Part shown: piece after piece, positions 12,258 to 27,300 of the stretch | Layout: the number at the start of each line of letters is the position of its first letter | How positions within the stretch are numbered: the stretch's first letter is position 1 | Assembly (NCBI GenBank): GCA_026413225.1 | Contig: CM048554.1 | Location: forward strand, 76,748,463-76,812,462 | DNA: 64,000 nucleotides | Source: Otis tarda | Taxonomy: Eukaryota > Chordata > Aves > Otidiformes > Otididae | Reading direction: 5' to 3' | Position numbers and translations under genes: made by a program | The notes under the pieces: model-generated | Database searches by the model: none | What the model was told of the DNA's origin: nothing | Seen by the model: the letters and a program-made list of their open reading frames with translations, nothing else

Positions 12258-15200
12258 TCCAGACAAAGTATACACTAAGTCATTAAGTCATCTAAGAGCA
12301 TAACCCCAAGGGTATTACTAAATGAATGTAAAATCCTACCCTGCTCTTAGCCCTGTGTCAGACTTGTGCGCACTGCTGGTGCAGGCACCAGGCCGGGGGG
12401 GTGGGGAAGAGGGGGCAAGAACAGCTCTCACCTGTTCGCTACCTGTTTTCCCACTATCGACCTTTTCTGCTTCTGACCCTGCTAAGTTTGATGATGACAG
12501 AGTCATAACGGCAGCCATTTCCTTCAGGGGAAGGGAAAAACGCAGCCCCCTCTGACCACCAAGATTTCCGAACCCAACTGCACCAGCTGGAACAGGCAGC
12601 CAGCGCGAGACTCACAGAGAGCTCACGGTTGTCGTATTTGTGATGGGATATAATGGGTTTTGTCCAGAAGAAAGGGTGCGCTTCTTCTGAAGAGCGGCGT
12701 GTTTTTTAATTAAAAGAAATTGATTTAGTGACAGGATTTACAACAGGGTATCTGACAAGCCCGCTGACCTTCACACATACATACCAATGACTGAGGCATG
12801 GTGCATTCAGAGAAGCAGATCCTCGTTTGAAAAAAATTAAAGTGTTAAACATAGAGATCACCAACTCTCATAGAAACAGAGGAACTCCTCCTAAGCAAAG
12901 TGTATCAAAGGAGGCTTAGGGTAAAGATTGATCTGCCCAGCGAGCCTTTCCAGATAACACTTTGTGAAGTTTGGTGGATAAATAACAACTTTAAATAGAG
13001 AAGAAAGAGTATGCCTGGCAAAGGGTCACCTTATGCTTTGTTACAGCCTGGCAAAGCTGTAGCTCACCATTTCCCTGGGACACTCCTACCGTCCCTACTC
13101 CCACTGCTCCTCCTCCCAAGTTGCGCAGGAGTTAAATATCTCCTTTCAAGTATTCTCAGCGCCCACAAAAGAAAGCAGCTCAGCAGCATCCTTAATGAGA
13201 AGGGATAACACCAGCACCTCCAGACAGCACTAAACTGTTTGGCACCCAGCCTCTAAAGCTGTTTTCAAGGGGCTGTTGCTCAGGTTGGGTTTCAGTTTCC
13301 CATTATCTGCAGCCAGGCTGTTGAGCACCCTCAGAGGTGTTTCCTTGGAAGTGGTGGTGCGGCAGCCTCCGTGCTCCACCCTGCCTGAGCAGTAACTAAA
13401 CCTGAGCTTTACCACGAAGAAAAATAGAGAGGCATCTCTGGGAAAGAAAGCAAGCCTGTTTGAATGGAAATCTGTGCCTTTAAAAAAGAGCAACAACAAT
13501 CTCTAACCTTCTGCCTGCCAATACCTACATCATACATGAAGAAATGATGCTTAGCATCATTTCAGCATCCCCTCCTAAATTTAAAATGAGGGAATAAAAA
13601 ATAAGAGTTAACAAAAAAAAAAGCTCCCAGTTTTCTTCTTGAACTTTACTAAATGAACATCCCTCCCAGCCTGGTCACACTGATAGGTTTCCCTGAATGT
13701 TACCAGATAAAAAATAAAACCTAATCCTTGCTAGAACGTTCCTGGGACGGGGCCAGGATATTTATATCTTTCCACGGCAAAACTGAAACTAGGCCTTGTG
13801 CTGTCACTTGTGCCAAGAAAAGTCTTGCTAGGACACAGAAAGCGGAAATTGCTCCTGCTTCCACGTGGACATCAGAAAACTTTGTCTGGAAACCCAAGAT
13901 GCCACACAGACAGTCAGACAGCAACCAGATTTCCTTTAGAAAGCTCCACACACCACACTTCTCAAAAGTTTTTGGAGGACAGCTCAGGCTTGTTGTTCTT
14001 CTGTGCCTGTGTTTTGCTCTGTTGTTTTTTTTTTAACCAGGACCTTCTACATAAATAAAAACCCTTAAGTAACCCACTTTTTTTTTTCAGACAGTACTTC
14101 ACACCCAGAGATGTACCGGGCACCTCCAGAAACGTGATTTCAATCTTATCTTCCTATGCATAGTGGTTTATATAAGGACTTAATTTTTGTTCTCTTATAG
14201 AACACCTATTTTTTCACACTGCCTCCAGCCAATACCATCAACGAGGAGTTAAACTACACGATGGTGAAAAGATTTCATTAACAGACTAGCTTCTAAGCTT
14301 GCAAGCAGTCTGCTAAAGGAAAAATAAAAGCAACAGATTTTCAGTTTTAGTAGACAAGGACAGCAAGGGCTCCCCTTGTTAGCTTCTATTTATGGTCCCA
14401 CAGCAGATGACCTGAATCTCCTCCATACTCATCCCCCTCTACAGAGCCTATAGCTTAGATTATTCACTTCTTAATGAAAACACCACCTGCCAGATGGACA
14501 AGGGAATAATTACATTACACTTACATTAATAAAATACATACAAGTCCCGTTTGCTGTGCGCAAAGCGGCGCTTTACATCTGGATCTTGTACAGTAGAAAG
14601 TCACCCAGAAATGGGATTTTCCTTGCTGTATTTTACAGTAATGAAGATCAAGATCTGATTCATGCAATTGCCTAATGCAAATCTACTTGATGTGGGAAAG
14701 GCAGCTCTTGGAGTAATAAACTGCCTTTCCTTATCGTCTGAGCTCGCTGGGTTTTGTAGGCCAGGGTTCAACTATTGCATCCGCGATGCGCTGCCATTCC
14801 CACCTGAAACGCTAAGCAGACGGAACGAGACACAGAAGGACGGTGCTCTAATGGGAGTCAAATAGAGGCAGGGACCTTATCTGAACTTGATAAAAAAGCT
14901 TTGGATTTAATTTTAGGGGTGAGCAAAAGTTCAAGCCAATTATGCCCCCATATCCCTAATATTATCCACAGCATCAACCAACAGCATGTCCTACCCTGGC
15001 AGCGTGTCTCGGAGCATTTTCACCTCTCTGCTAAAAGCCTCATTATTCATGTTTCTGGGAACCAAGGGGAGAGAATTAAAAAACAAAATGCCTGAATGGG
15101 TGATGTAGCACATAATACTTTCATCATTAAAAAGATGGCCACAGAATGAGTCACTTACTTTACGGCCACGGCTGCACCTGTGTTGAACTGAGGAGTGCAG

Positions 15201-18200
15201 AAAATTGATTTCCCCTGCCCAGAAACGTCCTGAACCTTTATGGCTTTTATCCAGGAGGGCAAGAAGACCAGCATGTGCTTTCTGATGGTTGAATCCATTT
15301 CTCTCTTCCTCCAAGAGAGGCTACATCTTTAACAAAAAAAGGCTACTCTTTTCAAGTTTAACTTCTAGAAATTCTGTTAACATAGAAATTTTGGTGATAC
15401 CGTTTTTTTTCCATCTGTTCCGCTACTCCGAACAGAAGTGCTTCTCTGGGGCTAGTGAGACTTTTCCAACCTATTCCTACTTTCTTGGCTCTTGTTCCCT
15501 AGATGAAGTAAAACTGTGAAAGACCCTTTGGGGACTTATCAATCCATGTTTACAGGCACTCCAGGAAACTACTGGTTGCTCTGACTGAAAACTTCAATTC
15601 TGCCATTCAGTTCAATGGTACCAGACACATATGACATTTGCATCTCCTGGATGGCAGTTGTCCTTGCAGGGTGAAGGAAGAGGAGTACAGCTTTCTGTTT
15701 ACACTTGGTCCACTCCCTCCGCTACTGGGAAAAACAGTAAAGTTTCTCCTTAAAAGTACTATCATGATTTGGCGAGGTAAAGAAGATGGAAGTAGCCCAG
15801 AGCTAACAATAAGCAATGCTGCAAAAGTCTTGCACACAAGCCATCCTGTTTTTTTGGCTGATAACTAAACACATATTTCCTTGAGGGAAGAAAACATCTC
15901 CATCAGTTTGCCTGTGACCCGAATATCAGTTCTAGCCAGACAGCAGTCCTAGTTTCATCAGAAGCCAGACTCCAGCCCTGGATGGTTTCCATCAGGATCC
16001 CATTAAGCCTGTGCATGTGCAGCTCTCAGAATTTGCAAGAGCCACGTGTCTATTCAAGAGCAGATTTCGATGTTGTTTTTGTTTCTGGCTTCATAATAAT
16101 TCTCGTGGCCCTTAAATAACAGTTGTTTTTCTGGAAATTTAGTAATTTCTTAAACATGTTCACAAGTTTATCCCTCTTATCTGGCAAACAATATTGAAAC
16201 GATCAAATGTCTGTAGCTTTTGTTTTTACTACTGAAGACAAAAGACTGTTTTTCTGAAGGATGATGTTGGTTAGACTACGTACTTTGGTGCTCAGGAATC
16301 TTTTTCCTTTACCGTACAACAATGCCTGCAGAGGTCCTGCTATGTATGACTCCTGGTTTGTCTCCTAGGTTCCACCAAGTTAGTCTAAGCAGATGCGAGG
16401 TGTCACAGAACTTGTGTCACGAAACCAATAATTACCACAGAATACAAAATATGCAAAAAAAGAAAAATCTTTGCACAGGGCATGATACAGGTAGCCTGTG
16501 TCGCAGATAATCCACAATCCCAAGCAATTCCCAATGTTCTTGGCAAAAGCAGGGTATAGATCTAAATTCCCAAACACAGCAATGTTTATTGCACTAGCTC
16601 GGTGATTCACTAAGTACAGGATGTGCCCAATTATTCTGTGTATTTTTCCAATCCTATTTCATAAACTTCAGTTGCACAAGTACAGCAATACATTCTTTCT
16701 TGCTTGTCCATTAAAATTCATTTTAAGAAAGGCCATCCGACTCAAACAATAAAATCACCAACTGGCTATATGTGCTGGTTTTTTTGTTTTGTTGTTGTAA
16801 CCATGGAATCAAAACCCTCAGCTGTTAAGTGTATATATTCCGTGATATAATCACTTTATTTTTTGTCTCAACCTGCTGAGAAAAGTTTTGCTTTTAACTT
16901 AGGATGCTGGGTTTGTTCCAAACCCAAAAATTAAAAACAGCACTTCTGAGGGACACAGATATCTAAGCCAACAACATTTGGCTGCCTAACATAAAAATTA
17001 GCAGAATTGTTATTACTAAAAACAAACCATTAGATCTTTCCAAGATAAATAAAAACTTAGAATTCTGACTATCAGTCCACAAAAAAAGCTTCTCAGTTTG
17101 TTTGAACACGACATCATGGATAAAATAGATACAACTTCAATTTCTGTATCTCTAAAGCTAATTTCACTACCTTAAGCAAGTTGGCTGCAAAGTCAAATTT
17201 CACCTCTTTTTTCTTCTAAGATTACTACAAGTAAAAATAAATCTTTTTATTGCCGTTGAAATATTATCAAGGTAACATAGCTGACAAGCATGTCCCATGC
17301 TCAGGGCTACACGTCCAAGACTATTTTATGAATGAAGTGTGGGTTTTGTTGCAAAAGTAGCAAAGATGACAATGTGGAAGATGAATGCTGTGTGAGGTGC
17401 CCATCTCCCACCACAACACACATGCAATGTTTACAAGAACCCCAGCAGCAATGAAGCAGGTTTCACCGGGAGAGCTCACACCACCCTACTTGAAGCAGAC
17501 AGGGCAGCTTGAGGTGCAGCAGCTTCCTGCCAACCACACAGCACCCACTGGTACCAGAGATGGAAAGGAAATCTGGACTTCCTGAACCTCCAGCCAGGAT
17601 CACCTTGGCTGTGTCCACAAATGTGGGTGGTCCGGAGCAGTTTTGAAGCAACCCTCCTTCCGTCCTTCCACACTGCAAGCTGGCTTCATTCACAGGGCGG
17701 CTTCTGCTGGGCCCAAACTAGATTCCTTTCAGAGAAAACTAAATGGGAAACTCAGGTCCAGGGATGCACCAAATGCCCTTCCATCTTTTAATGGAGATTG
17801 AAGGATCTGAAACAAATGGTCGCTTGGACAGATGCTGTGGGGACATTTGGTCCAAAGGACCAGACTAAATCTAGTCTGGAATAAAATGCCCAGTTTGAAT
17901 ATAGTGTAGATACAGGAGTCTCTGCCCCTGCTGCTTTGATCTACTCATCCTCTCCCACTGTGCCAAACAGCATGACAAAGCTCCTGTCTCCCTAGCACAG
18001 AGAGCTGCCAGACCAGCCAGTGCCTCTTCTTATGTGTGCAGAACAGATGCCTGCCATATTTTTCCTGGACAGCCATGTATTGCACTTACAAATCATTTTG
18101 TGCACTAAATTTCATGAAGAAGGTACATCCTTCAAATTCCAGATGACAGATTTGCAAGGTAGATTGGACTTCTGGTTTAACGGTGTTGACAATGCAGGGA

Positions 18201-21200
18201 GGCTTGTATCCCCTGGTCCAGTTGGTATGTGCTCTTCTTTGACAGTACCTGCACATCTGTTGAACCCCACCACAGCAAGTACGCTGGGAGCAGTTCCCTC
18301 TTACAAACCTGCAGCACGTACACCACTCCACAAGGCCAAGCAACACCTGAAAAGGAACTGCCACTGTTTGATGTGACCGGTTAACTAGACCACCCACTCT
18401 CTCCACTCAGCTCAGAGACTGAGCTGCTTCAAGACACCAGGATGTGACAAAACAATGCCACCTAAACCAGGCTGGCCAGTTTGAAGCAAGCCTCCTCCTC
18501 TCAGCAGAGGTGTACCTCCGGCAGCTGCCCAGCACTTCAAGGAAATTAGTGTCACCTAATGCGTGCGCACCCCACAGTCACTGGTCAGGCTTTGCAACCT
18601 CACTGGAAAGAGACACGAGAGTAAGACAGGCCAAATTAAAACCCTAAGCCCATTAATCACACCCTCATGACTTCAGATAATGCAACGTGCACCATATGCT
18701 TATGTAGGTCTTGCCTTTGGCCATAATCTAGATTACGGAATAAGCTAGGAGCCGGGCTGTGGTGAAAAAAGGAAACAACACAAGTGAGGAGGGACAGGCA
18801 AGGGTCATATGAATTCACTCCCTCGACAAAAGGCAGTTATGAAAAGAGTTCATACCTGAACTCAAATGGCTCAATTAACATTCCTGAAATGAAACTCATC
18901 AATTCTCCACGCAAAATGAAGCCAAAACTGATGGCACGTACCCACTCTTTGACATGCTCAACACTTAAAGTGGAGTTCAAATGGATCACTGCAGCTTCAC
19001 AAAGTTCTCTGTGAAGAACTGCCAAAGGAGCAAAATTATGTGAAATACCACTTTATCATTCCTATGGTGGAAGCAATGCACAATCACAGAAATGGCAGCA
19101 GAAGAATGCAGCTGAAGTAGTCCCCTGACCTGCTGCAAGGCACTGAGAAGGCTCTTCAGCCTTGCCGGCAAATTGCAGGGAGCTCAGCAGCACAGTCATT
19201 CCACGCCTGCATTTGAAGACAATGTTGCGTGGCATTTTAAGATCTGTGTTAACAGAAATCCTTTAAATAAAAAAAATCAAATGAAAATTGGACATACTCA
19301 AATTATATTATTTCCATGCTATGCTAAATATGAATTCTGTTCAGTATAACCATGGAATATTTCACATGGAAAAAAAATAATTTTGAGGGGGAAATGAGCC
19401 ATGTGGAGATTTACAAAGATTTAAAATCAAACACATCAGAAAATGAGTAATTCTATTAGACCAATTGTTTAAAGTCAATGTCTTTCTAAAAAACATGCTG
19501 TTTTTCCAACATATTTCAATCAGATATAGGAAGTTCTGGATCAATTGATGCGGTGCACGGCTACGTGGTTCTTTCTGATCCTAAAATCTGTCTGTGCTAA
19601 CAGCTAAACTAGAAAACGTCTCGCTTATTTTCACCTCCCTTGCACCAACAGAGAGCTTTCTGAGGGAGTTTCATGAACACGAGTTGCTGAAGGAGCTTGT
19701 TACCTCCCACAGCAGTGGCTCCAACGAAACACCAGTGGGCCCTGTTAGGGTCAGGGCAATGCTGCAGGCTGCCCATCGTGCCAGGTCTGGGACAGAGAGG
19801 TGTCAGGAGAGGGATCTATTTCTAACTTGGCTTCAATGGCTGCTGTGACCTTCAATCCTATTACTCAGTGGAAGAAACATCAAAAGACAGATACGCACTT
19901 GAAGAAATTACAAAGTTTGTTCCACTTACATGTGGAAACAAATGTGCCACAGACCCAGATCACTCTGGAGGTCCTGACAATGGACATGAACCGAAGGCAA
20001 GGCGGAAGAGAGGAAGAGCCGATCTCACATATACCTGTTTTCTGGATACATGCTTCCCCCCAGCTCCCTCAACTGATTCACAGACACCTATGCCCAAGTC
20101 TTTGCAGAACAGGGTTTACAATGGGGAAAGGACAAGCCCCAGAGGGAAGCTGTCCCTGTGATCCTTTAACGCTTAACATGTTCTCTCAACAGCCATAGTC
20201 TCCACATACAAAGCACCTGAGTTTTTATTCTGACTTCCAGAATCTTTGTTTTGCCTCTGTATAGTGAAAGATGGTTCTAGGTGATAAAACTGTGTTAATT
20301 CCTGCAACTCCACCTGGCAGAAACAGCAGGACACTTCAAAAAATGTGGTTTGCATGTAAGTCATTTACCTTACAGGGGGCTCTAATGCACACAATAGAAA
20401 ATGTCTTTTTATCTTCATCAAAGACCTGCTATCAGCTCAAAATCCCATTAGCTTAATAAAACAGAAAAAAAATAAAAATAAAAATGAGAAAGCGGGGTTG
20501 TGGGGGGCAGGGAACTGCCCAGAACCTCTTGTGTATTTACAGTTGCATTCAGCCCATCTGAAAGGGTTTGTTTATACCCAGGTAGAAAGCCCAGACTGAT
20601 GCTAGGATTGGGAGTCTTTTTCTGACCAAAGAGATCAGATTCAGATACCTGTGGTGGCTAAGTGGTACTTAAGTGCCATAATGAGAAAGACATGGAGTGG
20701 AGCAAGTTTCCTCGAGAGCACGATTCAACCCAGCAGAGATGTGAGCTACGATGCGGAGGACGCTCTCCTCCCTTGGGCACACAGAGCCCTTGTTGGGTGC
20801 CCACAGATCAGGGGATACAGCAGTGCCCGGAGGAGCTGATGGGGAGAAGACAGCTCCAGGTAACACCACTTCCCCCAAAGAGGCCCAGAATTACAGTAAG
20901 GAAAACTGCAGAGGCGACTGTTTTGCCTGAGCTTTCAGTTACAGTAATCTTAGATAATGTGAGTGACAATAGTAGGTAATAAACAAATGCATAAATATCC
21001 AACCCTAAGCCTCCTGAGCTCCTTTGATCCCAGTGAGCCGCACCATCAAACACTTGCAATGCTGCAAACCTTGCCAGGAGGCTGGGGAGAGACACCAAAA
21101 ACACACCACCAAACGTACCACGCTGTATCTCAGTGATAACTGACCTGCGCTAGCTGCTTTGCTGAAAAGCAGTCCACAGAGCGGGGGAAAGGAGAGCTCG

Positions 21201-21289
21201 CCCTCCAGAGCCAGGTCTCTGCCTGGGGACAAACACCGGCTGGCCGGCATTCCCACCCCATGCACAGCCTGGCTGCCACCACGCAGTGC

Positions 21290-21310
21290 GGGCAGGCGTC
21301 CCGCCTGCCC
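21290..21310. repeat. Perfect 9-bp GC hairpin (GGGCAGGCG TCC CGCCTGCCC)
   Basis: Two exact inverted 9-mers with a 3-base loop, in a locally GC-rich patch of the intron (about 21,190-21,330). On the minus strand it would form a stable hairpin in the FOXO3 pre-mRNA. No T run follows that would suggest a terminator, and the arms are too short for a microRNA precursor. Confidence 0.75.
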
Positions 21311-24300
21311 GGCTGGCAGGGGCAAGCCACGTTCACCTGTGCTGAGAGCAGAGACGACTCAAAGACTAAATATCCTTCTCAGACAGGAACTACAAGCACA
21401 AACCATGATTTTCATTAGCAATTCCTCTGCTGCAGTGATGCTTTCTCAAAACATACCAACGCGCACTATTAGAAGCGTACGATGCTTCTACCCCTCCCCA
21501 ACCAGGCTTGTTAATAAAACACAAAGGCATCCTCTCAAGCAACCTTCCTCGCGTAACTCCCCCTCAAGCCAACAGTAGCCAACCACTAAAAACAGCTAAA
21601 GGTAAAAGCTGCTCCGTGAAGATCCTAAAGATGACAGGAGTGCTGCGTGCCTCAAAGGAATCATTTGTCCCTAACATCTCAAGCATTCAGACAGAGATGG
21701 ACAGAGAGACACTTGGCTTAATGCTCCTTCCCCTCTCCCCTCCCTTCCTTTTTGGAAAGGGTATTGTAGTTGGACACTTTGCTCCAAAGTACCCATAACC
21801 ACCCCTGGCTTTAAATGCCTCTTTCCTTCAGGAATCATTTTGATGTAGGCCACTCTATTTACGCTGCTCTTCTGTAATCGGGGATGAAAGAACACCGCTC
21901 GCAAGACACGCCTGCTTGGTTCGCAACCCATCTCCAGGCGGTGCCAACAATAGGACTGCTTACGGCTAATCCATTTACTCGGCTTACCTGTTAGACTCCC
22001 ATCCCCTTAATAAGTGCCACACAGCAGCTTCACCGAACTTGGAAAACTGCTAAGTGACCCGTAGTAACCTCCCCTGTGCCACGTACTTGGAAAGCTGTGG
22101 ATTTGGATTAAGACAGAAGCAAACCAAAATTGTCGTGGAGGTTGCGGTGGCCTGCCAGTGAGAGAAGGCGCCTACGCCTTGCCCTGCACGAAGACAGCGC
22201 TGTAACCATTGGTGGATGCAAGCACGTCCCTCTCCATGGCCAACCTTCTTCTCTTCAAGAGCTTCAGCGCTACTTCCCAGTGCAAACGGCAATGCAAAGT
22301 AACAGGCAAACAAAAAGCAGCAGAAAATGGATGCTGGAGCTTCAGTGCTTTTAGAAGAGCTGCAGTTCCTGAATCTACAAAAAGCTAAATTCTTCATCAC
22401 GTGCACAGCAGATAGGAAAATGGATCAAGAATATAGAAAAAGGAATGGAAGACCCACATTATTTCCACTTAAAACAAAATACTTAGCATATCAGGACTAG
22501 ATGCCTTTCAAGTAACCTCAAGCTCAGTCAGAATTTATGGGCTTGATGCAGGAATTATTAGATGAAATTTGACGTCCTGTATGTCACAAAGACCTCAGAG
22601 AATGACCATAATGGGTCCCTCCAGCTTTAAAAACTATTAATTCTACTTGGTATGTGCTATGAACTCAATCGCATTTTGTAGCTAGCAAAATATACACAAA
22701 TATTATCACATTGCTGCAAAACACAAGCTAAAGAAGAAACAGTTTAAAAGTCACAAAAGCATTGCAAAAGGAGGCTTCTTAGTGCATCTTAAGACAAAAG
22801 TGCACTAACAAATTAAAAACAAAATAAAATAGACACTTCATAAAACTCATCTAAGAGTTCTAAGATCTAAGATCTAAGGCAGTTTCTCCTCACACTACCC
22901 CAGTGGCAACACACAGTATTTTTAATAACAATTCTTGGTTAACAATTAGTATAAATAATCATAACAAAATGCATTCACCTATTTTCTGCACATGAATGGA
23001 AAAAAAGAATAAAGGGAAGAGAATTCTCTTTTCAAATCCACCACCTGGACCTTAGTTGATAACAAATGCTCTTTACACATGCTGTATTTCAGCATGGAGA
23101 AAAAAAATTCCTAGAGAATAAAATACTTTGACTCGAAACAGCAATTTCCATTATTAGCACTAGCAGGCATTAGCAGTTAACACCTTTTTTATAAGGATGC
23201 ATCCTACTTTGTGCCTGGCCGGGATGAGGGACTCGTAGTTATATGAACAGAAAGTACCAAGAGATGCTTGCTCTCTCCTAAAGCTTATTTAGAGCAAGAT
23301 GCCTCTTTTCCACGTCTTGGGGAAATGTAGGTAGGTGAGAGAAACATACTTTTCAGAAACTACAGTGGCACTTCGCATCCCTCCAACATCTCTCCCTTCC
23401 CCTTCATGCTATCACCTCCCATCCCTTCTCCCTATGAGGCTGAAGGGTACGTGCTTACTTACACTTGTGAGTTGATTAATCAACGCTGCCACTACGTAAA
23501 ACAAAGTAGATTGGGCTCCAGCATATTTCTACATTAATGTCACTTCACTTAATCCAATCTCTTTATTATACTCAATCATCAGGCATAGTTTTCAAATTTG
23601 CAGCTAATTATTAATAGAAAGAATTTTCTGGCGATTTTTTTCCCCTAACAAAACAGAAAAAAAAAAAGACTAGTCTGTCTCTTTTTTTTTGAGAACAGGC
23701 TTTTTCTTAGTATTAAAAAGGATCATATGACAACAGTTTTGCAGTGTATCGTGCAAGGTCTGTTGGAGTCAATCCAATTTCTATACAAGTGCTGCCATTT
23801 GGACAACAAAGCTGCCTTATTGAAACGGGCAGGCTTCATCTTAATTCTGGCACTACTGAATGGAGAGCACACACTAGCTGGGGAACAATGAACCAAGAAA
23901 AGAGTTACAAATCTCTCGTGACAACTGCATGCCAAGGAAGAGAAGATGCATTATGATAGCGTTGTTTGCTCTGCTCCTTCCCAAGATCACTTTCAAACAA
24001 AAACGGCTTTTTTTTATGCCCAAAACTGAAAGTCCTTTCCAGATATTGCACATGTATTTTCCAACTCTCATCACCCATCCAGTGAGACCGTCCATTACAG
24101 CTTTGCTCCTTGGACAAAGGTAAGAAAAAAAGAAGGTCCCACATTCCCACTCCCTTCCCTTTCCTCCCATCCTCACTTGTCACCCCTGTTACTTGGAGCT
24201 TCCCCTGCCATTTTCATGTTTAAAGCACATACAACTGGACTATTGTATTGTTCTGGGGGAAAAAAAAAAAAACCAAATAAAGGGCAAATGTTTTTTTATT

Positions 24301-27300
24301 TACATTACTTAGTTCTCAGTGAAACTTAACTTTCAAATTCCTGAGATTTCTTGAGGTTTAACCTAGTGCAAGAATGCCTGCCTTGACTTTGGTTCCTGCA
24401 AGGAATGTGGGTAACTGGGCTGACACTGGTCCCCAACCCATCTGGGGACACAAGCTGAAACTCCATACATGACGTATTTTGATGCACCATTTCATACGGC
24501 TGCAGGAATATATGCTAAATACACGCTAAAGCGTACAGGTAATGAGATATCTTATTCAATAGTGTGCATTAAATCCCTTACAGAACAGCTTAAAAAATTC
24601 TGTCTCCTACCTAGTTCTTCCTTCCGAAGTATATTTTCAAGTGGGAGCAGAAACAACCAATAAAACCCCATTAAAAAAAAAAATTTCAAGATAGCAGAAG
24701 ATGACCTATGTGACATTATCGAGGGGAATACACACTCCTAGGCAGAAAGAGTTGGTGACTCCAGGGCAAAGCTTTTCCATTTCGCTTTAGCTTGCACTGA
24801 AAAGAGACTCAGACTGCCTATACGGGAGAAAACCAAAATTTTTCTTCCATTTCAGACAATTTCACCAGTGTTTGCAGTAATTCTAGAAAACACAGCAATG
24901 TGTATTTATCCTGACCAAGGATGATTACAGCTCTTCAGGCTGCTTGCTTTTTCGTAGGATAAATGCAAGGACACATAGACAACCACAGAAACATGCATAC
25001 ACATAGGAAGATAGGACAAAACCTTGTGAAACCTGAGAAACAGGCCAGCTGAGTCCATGAGCTTCAACGTAATGAGTTTCTTAAAACCTTTCAGGTATTT
25101 ACTCTGGCAAATACAACCTGATAATACAGGTATTTGTAATATAAATCAAATACAGGTGCGTGCATGTTTTTTTAATTAAAGCAATTACAATCTTTTAAAT
25201 ATTTGAATATAAAGCTTTGCTTCGTAATTCTGGTAAGAAGTTCAGGAAAACACTGGCTTCAAAGACTCCTGGAGAGAAACACCAGCTCATCACAAAATGC
25301 TAGGCATTTACAGAGAGATTTTTCAAGGACAGCTGCAACAGCTTTTTCTTCATATCCCAGTAAAAGGCAACAGGAGTTGAGAGACCAACTCTTCTAGTAG
25401 ACCTGAAAGTCTCCTCCTTACTATTCAAATGGAAACACCAGAAAGCATGAAAGTATTTACATTACAGCAATTTCTGTCACATCTGGCTTCAGAAACCAGC
25501 TAATTCTGATTTATATTAAATGTCTCTTGGAAAGGGAGGATGCAGGGTCAAAAGCAGGACTGGCACCCTTCACATGCCCGTACATTCAGGAAGGAGAAAG
25601 ATCTGGCACTTTCTTTTCCTTATTAATAAATAACTTTGAATTCTCAGTCAGCAAAAAGGAATCAATTTTTTTTTCTTTGGTGAACTGTAGCATCTTGGCA
25701 GCAAACACAGAACCCAAGTTTAATCTTTCCAGATCAAGTCCTCAAGCTTGGATGATGTGAATGAAAATATGCAAAGAGAGCTCTTCTCTCTGTGAATAAT
25801 TGCATGGAAGGGAGATGAAGCAAGTCACAGATCTAATGAGTAGATTTGCTCAGCTCAGCCATTTTGCTGTCCGGAGAGGGAAGCACAGCTTTTGTTTTCT
25901 TTGACGAAACGGGATTACTGCTCAAGTTTCTTTTGAGAGAAGGAACCTGAGTCCACAGCCCACAACTGCTGCTCACTTGCCTCTAATGTGAATTACTCAA
26001 AGATGGGCAAAATTAAAAGCCCTGGAAGCTGGGGAATTTTGAGAACATCACAAGTAGGTAAAAAAGTAAAAAGTCCAGTCATTCAAAGTACTTGGAGAAG
26101 CCCCTGAAACTAGAAGGGCTGTGTAGGGGTCCAGGCCAGGGGATGTCCTCCAGTATTGCTAGAGGAATGGGCACAGCGAGACAACAGCAAACTCGGGCTG
26201 TGCCTAATGGGTCCTCCCACCAAAAATAAATCACAAAATACAGTGCAAAAGATACTCTAAGGCAATAATCACCAATCTGCTAATGAAGGCAAAGGTTGTT
26301 AAAAAAAATGCTAGACCAGCTAACATGAAGATCTCAACTCTCCACTGACCACTTTCCTTGAAGACCACAGCTAAAGCTGGCTGACACAAATCCATCAAGA
26401 GTTCACCTTTCCATTCATCGGAACCAGTGCTCACAGTGCTTAGTAATCTATCAACGTGGGTACAACACATTGCACAAGGAGACATCAAAAAGACAATTGA
26501 GGTCTCCAGCAGCTCTTAGGGATGCTGAAAACTCTGCAAGACCTCGCCTTTGACCCCCAGAAAGTACAGGAGTACCGAGATGATTTGGGTCCAAAGGCTC
26601 AGACTGCTCTGGGAAAAACCTCCAAGCCGCTCTCATCTCAACTGTGTCAACCTTGTTAGAGAAAAATAGGCAATTATCCAAAGCAGCCATCACAAGTTCT
26701 AACCAAGAAAAGCTGCTGATGAGAGAAGATACCAAGTTCTTCAATTTTAGAAATAAACAGAAAATGTGCTTTTGGTAAGAAAAATCTACTAACTTGCTCC
26801 CTAAAACTTTTGACCCAAGCTCTGAGAGAGGCAACTGAGTGCTGAACACAAGCATCTCCCTCGTCATTGTTCAATACATTTAAATCCATAGGTAATCACT
26901 CTGATAAAATATACCAGGTCTTGGACTCAGGTCTACTCCATTGCATGTAATTTCTAAAGAAAACCCCAGTAAATAAATAACACCTTGCAGACTTATCATA
27001 ACAAGTCCCTAGAAAAGAGGATTCAGGGTATAAGGCTACAACTATCACCCATCCTTCAAGCAAAGGAAGATGGAAGGCGAGTGCTGTGGAGTCAGCTCTG
27101 TTGTCCTTCATTCAGGTGCCAGTGATTGAGAAATGCAATGCAATTCAAAAAATTCAAAAAAGAGAGTTTTTATGCTCTATCTGATTATCAAGTGTCTTAA
27201 GATTACACTTACGTAATCAGACTAACAATGCAAAAAGAAAGAAATCCAGCTTTGGCATAGGGGTTTTTTTTTGGTGACCTTTTTCGTTAAAGTATCATGG

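Noticed and set aside
21290-21310. GC hairpin as a microRNA or terminator
   Set aside because: The 9-bp stem is too short for a microRNA precursor, and no T run follows for a terminator.
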